Assembly (NCBI RefSeq): GCF_933775445.1
Contig: NC_065878.1
Coordinates: 23,014,395 to 23,078,394 of the forward strand
Direction: 5' to 3'
Source of the DNA: Argentina anserina
Lineage: Eukaryota > Streptophyta > Magnoliopsida > Rosales > Rosaceae
Length of the DNA: 64,000 nucleotides
Shown: positions 43,205-55,700 of the stretch, in pieces
How the letters are laid out: each line of letters begins with the position of its first letter
How positions within the stretch are numbered: position 1 is the stretch's first letter
Program-made: the position numbers and the translations under genes
Notes under the pieces: generated by a model
Databases searched by the model: none
The model's input: the letters and a program-made list of their open reading frames with translations, nothing else
Told to the model about the DNA's origin: nothing

Positions 43205-43700
43205 CCTGTGATCTTCCGCCGCCGCCTTGTTTTCCCTGGCTACAACTCCAAGTCCCGCACCTACCTCAATCTGGTCCCGGTCCTCACCGCCGACATAACC
43301 GTCCACATAATCTGGTACGGCACGTAGCAGCCCCCCCTCCGTCGCCGGTTGGTGGAAGACCGTCTAGCTATACACCGACCAGACTCGCTGGAACAAGTCC
43401 CGCACCTACCTCTACCAAGTTCACCTCCGGCGACTTCTCCTCCCAAACCGGCGACTTCTCCACTGAAACCCTCAGCGGCCGCCGCACCAAACTCCCCAGA
43501 GTCGCCCTCAGCTGCGGCCACGACCCGGACTACCTTGATCTGGAAACGGCGCTGCATTTTCTCGATCCTTCAGGTACTTTCCCAACCAGGCCCGCCCGCA
43601 CGGATCCGAAATCAAATCCGACCCAACTCGGACCAGCTCCACCCGACTCGACCCAGACCAGCTCCAACCCAACCCGGACCAGATTTGATAGTCTTGTGGC
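43205..43700 (+). pseudogene. Captured chimera: aspartic protease fragment interrupted by an EXORDIUM-like fragment
   Basis: Not retroelement sequence. From about 43213, RRRLVFPGYNSKSRTYL and, after an interruption, GDFSTETL, RRTKLPRVALSCGHD (about 43437-43520) match the N-lobe of plant pepsin-type (A1, ASPG-like) proteases. Between them 43268-43393 reads VLTADITVHIIWYG then, in another frame, PSVAGWWKTV and LYTDQT, typical of EXORDIUM/PHI-1 family proteins with an internal deletion. The EXO piece is flanked by the same 19 bases (43249-43267 and 43394-43412). Frames are broken, so no protein is expected. The last part (about 43580-43690) is a degenerate run of Pro/Asp-type codons. Similarity was judged by eye. 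Confidence 0.6.
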
Positions 43701-43754
43701 CAGTGCAGGTTCACCGATGTCGCACGTGCACCCAAGACAGGTTTATATCAGTTT

Positions 43755-46700
43755 TTTGGTAACAATACCTACCGCATCCATAGTTGGTCGTGGCAAAATT
43801 GGTATGGCTTTAAATATTTCTAACTTTGTTGGTTTTGATACATGGATTATTAATTCGGGTGCGTCTGATCATATGACTTATGACAAATCTTATTTTACCT
43901 TATTTTCTCCTCCACCAGTACCATATGTTACTAATGCTAATGGTGAGACATTTCCCGTATTAGGGAAAGGGTCAGTTCGTATTACTCCCACAATAGAGCT
44001 TTAGAATGTGTTCTATGTACCTGCTTTATCTCATCATTTGATATATATTCCCCAATTGGACGCTGACGCTAAATGCTCTGTGACATTTTTTTCCCATGTA
44101 TGTGAGATTTCAGGATCTTCTCACCGGGGAGTTAATTGGTCGGGGGTATCTGAGGGGCCGGTTGTTTCATCTGGATCAGACATATGCAGGGGAGAAACCA
44201 GGGGCACAGTCTCGCACCGCTTTAATCTCCACTTCTGATAAGTTAAGTGAAGTTTGGTTATGACATCGTCGTTTAGGGTATCCATCTTTTAGTGTTATGA
44301 AAAAATATATGCCTACTTTGTTCATTAGCGTGAATGAGTCACTTTTACGTTGTGAGACATGTGTTTTGGGTAAGAGTCATCGATCTACTTATTCCCCTAG
44401 TACTTCTAATAAACATATTCTTCCTTTCGAATTAATTCATTCTGATGTTTGGGGACCCTCTAAAGAGTCTACTGTGTCAGGGATGCGGTATTATGTGTCA
44501 TTTATTGATCATTGCACCCGTCTTTCATGGATTGTTCTCCTCAAAACTAAAGATGAGGTTTTTCCCGCTTTTCAAGCCTTCTATACCACTGTCCAAACAC
44601 AATATAAATGCCACAGTTAGAGTTCTTCGTTCTGATAATGGGGGGGGAGAATATGTGAATCATGTCTTTCAAGAGTTCCTTAACACACACGAAATTGTTC
44701 ATCAAACAACGTGTCCTTATACACCTGAGCAGAATGGAGTTTCTGAAAGGAAAAATCGTCACTTACTTGACATGGCTCGGTGTATTCGTTTTAGTGCCCA
44801 TATGCCCAAATACATTTGGGGCGATGCTGTCATAATTTTCGCCCACCTCATTAATCGTCTTCCCTCTCGTGTCCTTCAGGAAAAAGTTTCATATGAGGTG
44901 CTTGCATCTCATGTCTCCTTACCCTCTTTTCATAATCTTCTTGCCTGTGTTTTCGGTTGTGTTGCTTTTGTCCATCTTCCAAAATACCAGAAATCTAAGT
45001 TGGATGCCCGGGCCATTAAATGTGTGTTTGTTGGGTATGGCGGACATCAGAAAGGGTACTAGTGCCGTAATCAAATAAATCTATCCGTTCATTAATCGGG
45101 TCGAAGTACAGCTGACGGGCAAAAAGGGATGGGTAAAAAAGGAAAGGTAAAAGCGCTTATGGGGCATCCTACCTGCCGATAAGGTTGAAGGGATAGAGGA
45201 GGAACCGTCTCAGAATATGAGACGACATACCACTGCCCTCTCCAACCGTGCAGGTTATTTTAAGCGGCGATAGAGTAAACCTACGACAAAATACTAGCGA
45301 ATTAATATACGAAAGTGCTATCATCCGCCTACTGGGAAGTACTATGTCACTATGGATGTTACTTTCTTTGAGGACATGAGCTATTTTGCCTTTTCCGATA
45401 CTGCTCTTCAGGGGGAGAATTTATATTTTGAAGAGCTTTATCATGGAGATGGGGAGATAAGTAAGCCAGTAGATATGGTGACAGGTTCTATTGAGATTAC
45501 CAATGTGTCAGCTACACATGCACCACCGGATGATTCCGGCAGTGAAGTCACTACAGAAATTCATGTACCAGCAGATGACAACACAACTGCCCCTCATGTC
45601 TCTCGTACTACTGTTTATACACCTGATCGATGCTCTTTTGGTACGGAAGATCACTCATCTGAGGTTAGTCATTCTATTGGGACTAATACTAGTCAGGCTA
45701 ATAGTAGACAATATGTCTTGCCAAATAGGTCTACTCGGGGTCAACCAACAAAAAAATATGAACCTACCATTAAGGCTAAAACTAAGTATCATGTGGCAAA
45801 TTTTATGTCTACCAAAAGATTGTCTAAGTCATATGAATCATTTGTGAATCAAATATCTACTGTATCAGTACCTAACAAAGTGCATGATGCATTAAGAGAT
45901 CCAAAATGGAGGAAAGCAATGGAGGAAGAGATGGAAGCATTACAAAAGAACAATACTTGGGAGCTTGTATCTCCACCACACGGCAAGAAGACTGTGGGAT
46001 GTCGTTGGGTGTTTACAGTGAAGCATAATCTAGATGGGTCAGTGAGCCGGTATAAAGCACGTCTAGTAGCAAAAGGGTTCACCCAGACATATGGCATAGA
46101 CTATGATGAGACATTTGCACTTGTTGCAAAGATAAACACTATTCGGGTATTGCTCTCTTGTGCTGCTAGCTTAAACTGGCCACTTAGACAGTTTGATGTT
46201 AAGAATGCATTCCTTCATGGAGAACTTACATAAGAAGTGTACATTGATCTTCCGCCGGGGTATGCGGCCACTTCTCCAAATAACTTTGTATGCAGATTGA
46301 GAAAATATTTGTATGGTCTTAAACAGTCACCTCATGCTTGGTTTGGAAGATTCTCACAATTCATGAGAAGAATTGGTTACAGACAGAGTAATTCAAACCA
46401 CACATTATTTCTCAGACATCAACAAGGGAAGGTAACAGCCCTAGTTATATATGTTGATGATATGGTAGTTACTGGGAATGATATTGTTGAGGTGGATAGA
46501 TTACAGTAACAGCTAGCCACAGAGTTTGAGATGAAAGACCTAGGTACACTCAAGTACTTCTTGGGTATTGAGGTAGCCCGGGGAAGTGATGGTATCTATC
46601 TGTGTCAGAGGAAGTACATCCTTGATCTACTAACAGAGACCGGTATGCTGGATTGTACTCCCATTGATACTCCTATTGAGCAGAAACATCGGTTAGCAGA

Positions 46701-47408
46701 ATATCCAGATCAAGTGCCTACTGAAAAACCTCGTTATCAGAGGTTAGTTGGACGTCTGATTTATTTATCACATACCAGACCAGATGTTGCGTATGCAGTA
46801 AGTGTAGTGAGTCAGTTCATGCATAATCCTAGTGTGGACCACATGGATGCTGTTGTAAGGATTTTGAGGTACTTAAAATCAGCTACAGGGAGATGAGTAA
46901 TGTTCTCTAATCACAATAATATCCCTGAGGTTTGTGGTTTCACGGATGCAGACTGAGCTGGAAATATAACAAATCAGAGATCTACATCAGAGTACTTTAC
47001 CTTTGTTTGGGGTAATCTTGTTACATGGAAGAGTAAGAAACAAAAAGTGGTAGCTCGATCTAGTGCTGAAACAGAATACAGAGGTATGGCTCAGGGAGTG
47101 TGCGAATTATTATGGCTTAGAAATTTACTACAAGATTTGGGTATTAAGCATTAGTGTATTATGTAGCTGTACTGTGACAACAAGGCAGCTATTGATATTT
47201 CCCAGAATCATGTGCAACATGATCGTACAAAACATGTGGAAGTTGATCGTCACTTTATAAAGGAGAAACTAAACGCAAAAATCATTAGTTTTCATTCTGT
47301 TCATACAGAAGAGCAACTTGCCGATATACTCACAAAAGGAGTGTTTAAAAAGGCCTTTTATGATTCACTTAGCAAGTTGGGCATGATTGATATGTATGCA
47401 CCAACTTG
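43755..47408 (+). pseudogene. Copia pol polyprotein, broken
   Basis: Protease: WIINSGASDHM at about 43843 has Asn where the catalytic Asp of the D-S-G motif belongs. GAG-pre-integrase: HRRLGYPS ... CETCVLGKSHR. Integrase: the D-D-E residues are visible (SDVWGP, SDNGGGEY, PEQNGVSERKNR) but a frameshift falls near 44605-44620. A 248-bp insert sits at 45066-45313. Reverse transcriptase: WVFTVKHNLDG, YKARLVAKGFTQ, FDVKNAFLHGEL, VIYVDDMVV. RNase H: FTDAD, SSAETEYRG, KHVEVDRHF, ADILTKG. Stops or shifts at about 44002, 45060, 46231, 46508, 46894, 46956 and near 47100-47160. Dead as a coding unit; clade-level placement within Copia is not attempted. Confidence 0.88.
45066..45313. other. 248-bp foreign insert inside the Copia integrase/RT linker
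   Basis: The Copia reading resumes exactly across it: GGGTACTAGTGC before and AGTGCTATCATCCG after. AGTGC is present on both sides (45061-45065 and 45314-45318), like a 5-bp target-site duplication. The insert is less A+T-rich than the surroundings, has no terminal inverted repeats and no open frame. It contains a small inverted repeat (CCGTCTC...GAGACGA near 45208-45226). Its texture recalls plant organellar intron DNA, but I cannot confirm the origin. Confidence 0.6.
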
Positions 47409-47416
47409 AGGGGGAG

Positions 47417-47833
47417 TGTTGGTGTAAATCACGGAGGGGATTGAGGGATAATTGCTGTTAAAAGTGTATGCTTTCTGATTATATATAGGATATCAATATG
47501 TATAGATCGATTAAGAAAGTTTAATATATTTTTCCTTAATCTATCATACCAAAATCTATTATATAAACCTGGTTGTAGTTTTGTGGTTCGGTTCTTGATC
47601 ATACCTCGAGCTTTCATCATGTCGTGGGATCTTAATTTAGAAACACAAAAACAATCGTTTCTAATATATCTTGCCCGAATCAATGAAGTACGTAGAACCC
47701 ATGTAAGACACAAATGAAATGAAGAACAATACCTAGGAATGCCAAAATCCATTTAATATGTACTTGCAAGATCGGTTTGCCATAAATAAAATAGGTCGAC
47801 ATGGCCATTGAAATTTAGGTACTGTCCTAAAAC
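47417..47833 (+). repeat. 3' LTR
   Basis: Begins TGTTGGTGTAAATC directly after the polypurine tract and continues into the copy of the left repeat, ending CCTAAAAC. The canonical terminal CA is not evident, so the true outer border may lie a few bases away. Confidence 0.7.
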
Positions 47834-49560
47834 TAAACTCAAAAAATCACCCATGTCCTCCTATATCAGTATGTAAAATACATTGGTATAGTAATGATTT
47901 TACACGCGTCGAATCTCCATCTCTGCAAGAATCTGCATTTCTCATCTTCTGAGATTTAAATAAACCCAGGCAAACTGGTCGTGGGCACGAGTGGGGTGGT
48001 GAGTGAAGCATGGTCCCTGAAAATCGGGTTCATTATCAGATCAAAAGCCAGAAACATTATTACCTAATCTCGATTTATTCATGTACTTGCTTTGGTCTTT
48101 GTCTGTGTACTGCAAGAAGACTCGAAGTCTCGAAGGCAAGCCCGACCTCAGAAACAAAGTATGACTTGGAGTTCCACTTCGGACTTCTTGGTGGAGTTTA
48201 GGTGTCGAACCAAGTTGTACTATTTGCCGCATCAAAACCAGTACTTTCTAAGCAGAACATGTCAATCAATATTCCTTATTGATTAGATTAATTGTATAGT
48301 CTTAATAATTGGTTAATCATGGTTCAGATCATTACTGCTTCACTATCTGTTGTCTAATTGCAGTCTAATATATTAACTCAGGGGACTAAACGACTAGCTA
48401 GTTAAGGCCCTCTCATGCACTCCACAGAGTTTCCGCATAGCCAGATTGATTGAAAGGGTTTCTTAAGTTCAATCTCCGTAATATTGAAATATATGCTTAT
48501 ATATGATTATATGAGGATGCTTCTGAGGGATATTATTCTCTTCAACTTCTTTACGTGTTATTTTATGGCCATTTGCAATGAGTTCAATATTCGAAATTAT
48601 TGTTTGCACTTTTTGGAAATATCATTTTTCATTGTTCATACAAACTATGAACCGGCGATTCTAAAATAAGAGTGAAATCAAGTTCATCATAAGTTGAAAA
48701 GCATGACTGCACGAGCATTTGACTCAAATCTATTAAAAAAAGAGTAATTATTCTGTGTATATGACACATCACGTAGAACTGTCATATGGTGTACACAGTC
48801 AATCATATTACGTCATGATATAATTAACATGTACGTGGTGAAAATGACAAAAGTTTATTTATATATAAAAACCAATCATAATTAATTACAGTAAAAAATA
48901 TATCAATAACATTAAAAGTGTACGCCACGTGAGATATGTGACGAGTATATATAATAATTTCTCTAAAATAAAACTGTAGCATGTTACGGTTATTAATTAA
49001 TGAGCCATAATATTGAAGAAATTAATGCTCAGTTTCCTAATTCACGTACTATGTCATATTCCTTCCTAATCCATGTTAAAACCTATGGAAGATGCAATGG
49101 TCTTGTACATTTTAATTGTACAATTGGCCAGCTTTGGTTGTTTATGTGTTAGGGGGCAAACGCTTGTTTAGCTAGCTACCAAATTCCTCATACATTTTCC
49201 CCATTATTTTGGGGTTCCTTATCAAATTATATACATACTATTTTTCACCAAACCCATAAACTAGCAAACTCAAACAATTTTGCAAGAATATAACAAGCCC
49301 CTCCAGCGAATCCCCCTACCTATAGTTGAACACAATATCAAAACAAATATTTGCCTGCCTTGCTTTCTACAAAGTCTCTTCCTCATTTTCCTCAAAGCTA
49401 TCAGGACTTAGCAAACATTATCTAGATTCCGACCCCAATTAGCAGAAAGGTTGAATTGATGAAGCTCGAATTATTGTCATCTTCTTTTTTGGTCCAAGTA
49501 CAAATTAAGTTGATCACCCATACACACAAATACAAAATTTCTTTAATCAAGTTTTGGAAT
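47834..49560. other. Intergenic; possible diverged MITE at about 48738-48975
   Basis: No gene. Around 48738 (AGAGTAATTATTCTGTGT) and 48975 (the complement, diverged) partly complementary ends flank about 230 bp containing CACGTG-like motifs. This could be a worn MITE, but no target duplication was resolved. Confidence 0.35.
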
Positions 49561-49599
49561 TAGGTTTTGCAAGTGTATGAAATATACTAGTGGGTAATC

Positions 49600-49795
49600 C
49601 GACTGATGGCCACATCAGCCCACATGGAAGTCTCACACGTGACCTCCCTCCCACGGTCACCGTCATAACCGCGAACGCCGCCGGTCACCGGACTGAAGCG
49701 GTGTCAGTGTGGTGGTCCTACTATACTGCAAGGCCCTTGGCCCGTCACCAACTGTCGTCGAGTCTCGAGACAAATCTCCATTTATATATATAGTT
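49600..49795 (+). promoter_or_regulatory. G+C-rich promoter-like patch with TATA element, no downstream gene seen
   Basis: In otherwise A+T-rich DNA, about 180 bp rich in GGTCACCG, CACACGTGACC and CGCCGCCGG motifs is followed by TTATATATATA at about 49781-49791. This arrangement resembles a plant core promoter, reading plus. No convincing open frame follows in the next kilobase. It could serve a non-coding RNA, a lost gene, or nothing. Confidence 0.3.
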
Positions 49796-52700
49796 GCTGG
49801 AGCTAAAGGGCAATAGTATGCACATATCTGTAGGGCTTTCCAAAACCTTTTAAGTTCAGCAGGAGATAATATAATAGACTCTACAGAATGCATAAAGAAT
49901 TAGACAACGGAATGGCTTCCACAATCAAAGAAGATATTTTAGGGTTACGTTGCAGTGCCCTTTGAGAAGTGTTCGTGTGTGAGAAGAGGCCATTAATCCA
50001 TCTGTAAACGTTTTTCTTCAGCAACTAACGAGGACAAATGAGAGTCCAGGTATTCTTATCAGGAGAAAAAAGAAAACCAGATGTTCTTGTCTGAATATTT
50101 AACTTTGCACACGACGCCCGCACGTTGATTTCCAGAGTCAGAAATTTATACCGTTATCAAGTTTTCTTCCGTTTATTGTTTATGTTACTGTGTAAAAATA
50201 TCGATCCAGAAATGCATGCGACTAGTCGATCTTCACCACAGCAGGATGATATATATTAGACTACATGTTAAGAAACTTAATGCTTCTCTGCATCACCAAC
50301 AAGTATCCAAGAGAGACTCGAACAAATTACATAAATTGGTATATATCTGTATTCAAGCTACATAAATTAGTTATACCTTACCGTTTGAGTACAGTTAGCT
50401 AGCTATTTGGTGTGTTTTTTTTTTTTACACTGAATTATATGTTTTCAACACACCATTTACATGTGACGTAACGGCCTATCGAGCCTTCCACTCAAACACT
50501 TCCGACATTTAAATGAGGCCACGATGTTAAAAACATACATATCATACACAGATCCTGGTTGATGTAGAAGTTAAGATTTGCCAACTTCTCTTAATATATA
50601 TGGTGGCAAAAGGTAGATACACATACATCATGCTAAATTCCCAGGAAAAGTACGGTTAGGTATAGTTTATCAAAGAAAATACAGTGAATAGTGAAATACT
50701 TATACATGCATGGAAATACCATAGAATTTCACATCTATGCACAAGCACACACAATCTAACAATGAACATCAATCAGAAAATAGTAGAGAGGTTAAGATCT
50801 TATATGTTGTTTTGTGAACTCACAATATCCACTATTCGAAAGTAAGAATATATTGTTTTCCTATACACATAGAGGTAACTCTTCCACCATACGATTTAAA
50901 TACTACAGGTAATTAAATTCAACATTTCATAGTCTATTAAACTAAATACATTGTATACTAAACATTCAAGATTCGTTATGTTAGAATTTTTGGCTGAATG
51001 TATGTTCGTTCATAGACACCGTTTTACAAGAAATTTAGTTTATGGAAGTGTTATTTCTCAAACATAGTTATATCAACAAGAGAGTGGCATGCAGTGAAAC
51101 AAATATTAAAATTACTTCATCTTGATGCACTGAAAATAGAAATGGAAGCTATGATTCTCCATACATTTCACAAAATCGATCATTGCAACGGTGATCGAAA
51201 CCGTGAAAATAATCACTATGGGATTAATGTCCTAATTTGTTTATACTTCGACTTGTCTGGTGTGTGCTTGTTGAGGAAGATAACAGAAAAGAAACCAACA
51301 TCTCTTCCTTCAAAGAGAAGCTTGTGACTTGCTTCAATGAAAGATTATACTAATTCGTTTTGGTTTAGTTTTTAACTTGCTGTAACTGAGCTGCTGGACG
51401 TGGTTGTTTTAAATTTGAAGCCCTCCATGAAAGTCTGGGCAAAGTTGTTTGTTGCAGCAGAAGCACACGCACATTAAGACCGACACAATAATAAAGCTAT
51501 ACTCACAAACACACCCCTCATGCAGCTTCGAAGTCGTGTATGATGGAGTCTGGAGGTGGAGGTGGCCCTTCTTTTCACAATAGATCTTGCTCCAGCTTAT
51601 ACTATTTTATACTACAAGTTTAGAGGAAGTAGTAGTAATAAATACGTACCCTAACAGGATAATAATTTGAACCCTACTCTTATCATCATCCTTCGAATGA
51701 ATAAATATTGAACTAACTTCAATTTATTCTTCGGCACAATAATTTGTTCGCTTTTTATCCCTTTCCAATTAATGTATGTACTCCATTGTGGTTTGAAGTT
51801 GATATCTATAATGTGTTTCTGTTGCCATTTGAAAGATTGTAATATTAATTTCCTCATACAGCTCCCTCGGTTTTGTTAGCTCTTTTCTTAATTGATAACT
51901 CTAATTCTAACTCGAATATATAAGAAATCGTAGGATATAGTAGTGGATTCATTTATATTACACCGCAATAAATGAGTGATTAGAATAGATTTCCGCATGC
52001 AGAAATTCGTTAACGATTATACAAATTTATATTTAAAAAAAAATCTTTTGTGAACCCTGTTTGCCCTATATTGAAATCACAATCACTATAACTAGTGCTA
52101 GATGCATGGTGGATTGGTGGTTTACGTTCTATTTAGACAGGTAGCTAGCGCTTGCAAAACGTTTTGAAGATCTCCGTGATAGAAATGTAGGTCTAAGTGA
52201 AAGGGAAACATGTCTTTATAATAAGAGCTCAGATTAGCAACAGTACGTGCTTAAAAATATCTTATAAGCCTAATTATACGTACAGTGTAAACAAGCTTTC
52301 TTGTTTTCCTTTTTTCATGTGGACAGAGCAAGTTTAAAATGAACAACTAGTTGAAAACATGAGGAGGATGATGAGCCGGTAACACATAAACCAAGGGGTC
52401 TGGGGCATTACAAGAAGGATTAACATAATATCTGGGAGTGAAGGTACTTTGCTAATGAGCAAAAAGAATCAAACAAGAATCTTGGACTTGATGCTTAGCT
52501 TAATCAGCCAGATATATATGTCAAATTGACTTCATGACTCGAACATATCTTAAAGACTCGAACATTGCCTTCCTCTAGTCCTCAATTTGGTTTTTTTTTT
52601 GGCAATGCAATACAAACCACCACATACCAATAAATCCAAATATGTAATAACAAAAAACAAGAATGCCACTGGTAGAGAAATAGCTAGAGAAAACAAACAC

Positions 52701-55700
52701 CAACGTTAATATTATACAAGTACAAGTATTTGTATAAGACGCAAGCCTCCCGGTGATTTGTCGAACTTGATGTTCTTCCCTTAGCTGTCTTTTGATAATG
52801 CTTCACTTGGCTCAATGGCCCCGGGCCAAACTCCAACGCCCAGCAGCTGCGCTACTATGATTTTCTCTAATATGGATTGGGGATATTCCTCTAAATAATT
52901 TTTTTTAATCTCCAAACTAAGCATGGGATGATTGGGATCGATTACCTCCTTAATGAAACACAGAGAGTTTGAGATTGAATCCGGCAAGTACTTACTATAC
53001 ATTTAGACCAATATTGGTAATCTATAACTACGGATTAGGCTGTTTTAAGGGATGATCTACTTCGTAATGACAATATTGCATTACAGCAAAACAACAATCA
53101 AGTGGTGAGTATTATACAAAGAATTGCTTATTTATTATCTCTTAAATACAAACCATGATATTTCTTGTCTGTGCCTAATTGATATACAAACTGAGAGCAG
53201 ATGCGACAATGTGGAGAGTTGAGAAAACCGTAAAAGATAGATTTGATGCTTTCATGCTTATACAGGAAAAACAGTTCATGAACTACAATTCGTTATATAT
53301 CCCATTATCCCAATAGACTACTCACAGGTTTCCCAAACTAGCAGTGGTATTCTGTCTCTTTCCGTTGTTTTTGGTCGTGAATTATGTCTCTTCCCAAACA
53401 AGAATATTGATTAACTTCGTCGTATAATATAGTTTTTAATTCAGAGGACCACAGTCAAACGTAATTGTATGCTTCAATGCTTGTTATCTTTGTAATTTAA
53501 AGATTTAAAATCTTTATTTGCACAATTGCAAAGATTACTACATACTAATACGTAGAACGTACAATGGCCTCTGGGAACCGTCCATCATAATCAGACGGCC
53601 TTCTACTTCTGCAAACTCAATACATAACAATTTATTGTAGACTTGTGTAGTATTTCCTTGCATGCACGTACGAATTCATACGTTCATCTAGATGAAACAG
53701 TTGCCTTAATCGTAAAGATATACATCGGTTTCTTGGTGAAACCAATGAATTTTTGTTGGATCATTAATTCTACTTCAGATTCATATCTATGTGCAATCTT
53801 CACAATTCAACTACGATTAATTAAGGTGGTTTATTAATTATATTAAATCATAGAAATTAATGTAATTAGTTTTACAAAACAATTAAGTTACAGATACTCA
53901 GGTAGTGTTCAAATATTCGATCACCATTGCAGTAGCAAGTCATCTAAACTCAAGAATTTAGTGTGCAATCTGGAAGAAAAATCAGAGTCGATCTCTCTAT
54001 ATATAGATACCCTGAAGGTGAAACATATTGAAAATGACTATTCATCGGACCACAATAACACCGATAGCGAACAACACTTGATTCTCACATGATCGAACGA
54101 AGCTTATTGGCTTGAGTTCCCCACACCAAAATCAGAAAGTCCTAGAAATGTGTTCCAAACCTTCCCAAGGATATAATTCAAGTGAAGAAAATATACATTC
54201 ATGTTACCAAAACAATAGAACTGTAAGAGCTAGTAGCACGTACACTTCGATCGTCATCTCCTTCATCACCACCACCACCGTACCATTTTCATTGTTAGCT
54301 GACTTAGCTCCATACACTGAAACACATGCATCATATATATACTACTATTCGATCTCCTCATCCTTAGTGATCTCTCGAATTTTTACAAGTGGTTCTCTAT
54401 TGGACCGTTCCTGCTCAATTTGAGCAAACTGCTTGGTTATATTTATGCTTCGAAACCATGTATTTTCAAACGAATACAGATGTTATGTAAACCAAAAACG
54501 ACATTCTCCCAGATCGGCGAAACCCTACCTAAGCTGAGCTACTTGCCTGTGGACTCCGTGAGTCGTCGTCTGTGACTGTGAGGGCCTAACAATCAATCAT
54601 TTCCTGCCACATAGTGACACAGTGCATGGCTGGACCTATGAATATGCCTGGTCACCGGTAACATGAACTCTATGTGTAATCTTTTAGTATTTGATTTTTC
54701 AAGTTCAGGCCAAAACAAGGTCAGTCGGCCATTTTTGTTTGATTCAGCGTTTGGAGCCAATGTCTTATATCATTGTTCATCGTTCAACCCTTTGCCATGC
54801 AACCACACATGTATACAACATAAAAAGTTTTGGTATAAAATCGATGCAAAAGCTTAGAATTAGAGGTAATTCTACCACGATGGTTATACACTACGGTGGA
54901 TTTAGAGTTTTCTATTATCTTCATAAGAATACTTCATTGAACTTATTTCGTCAATTTCGATCATAAAAGAACTAGACTTCGGTTTGAGATTCACACAATA
55001 AGTTATAATTAAGTACGTAGGTACGTCTTGGCAGCTCTATAACGGTAAAGCATCTAATCCTACACCGAAGACAAATCTTAACCCCTTTTCCTAAACTAGG
55101 AAACTAATTAAACTCCAATTATTCTCAGCTCATCTTATGCTGGATTCTGTAGAAAGAGAAAGGAAACTGGCAATGGTCAAAGAAGTCTTGAACCAAAGCC
55201 ATCTCTGTCTTCATTGTTGTATGCAAGAAAATATCGTGAAATGTGTATTTTAGCTAATGGCCTGTTTAAGATGATCTAGTTCCCTAGTCATTGGAGCTTT
55301 TGTTACGGCCTGAGATTTGACGGCCGGTGACAATTCTGATGTTACTACAACGAAACGACAAAACATATCCCCAATCCTAAAACATCCTTAAAAATACCAT
55401 GCCGATTAGCAAGTATCGTAATATAACTATAAACTTCTTTTTATTAAAGATGGAACTCTTATGTTGATCAAACGTAGAGCACACATAACGATTCGATCAC
55501 GCACATTGAACTAATTAGATAATTAACTTTAATTTTGCATACACGTTATGGACTCCGCGATTGTATACACACGCAGAAGAAGTTATTTTGTAGATTTTCT
55601 TATGTTTTTGTTGCATTTAGAAATAGATCGAGTTAAGTTTGCGATTTATGATCTTCTAGATACTTGTATCTCATACCTAACTAGTTTGATATATTCATCT

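Larger units (their letters stand above)
42901..47833 (+). mobile_element. Defective Ty1/Copia retrotransposon with captured host-gene fragments
   Basis: The element is bounded by long direct repeats (42901-43197 and 47536-47833). Between them, in order, are captured non-retroelement sequence (43205-43700) and Copia pol pieces: protease, GAG-pre-integrase zinc finger, integrase, reverse transcriptase and RNase H, all in the normal order and orientation. A polypurine tract (GAGGGGGAG, about 47408-47416) precedes TGTTGG, the expected start of the 3' LTR. No gag was found and no tRNA-Met primer binding site was recognised after the left repeat. The element cannot be autonomous. Target-site duplications were not identified because the left LTR lacks its first about 119 bp. 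Confidence 0.85.

Noticed and set aside
43261..43557. 98-codon Gly/Glu/Ala-rich minus-strand frame in the Copia left end
   Set aside because: Antisense of the captured aspartic-protease fragment, which has the recognisable sense-strand motifs.
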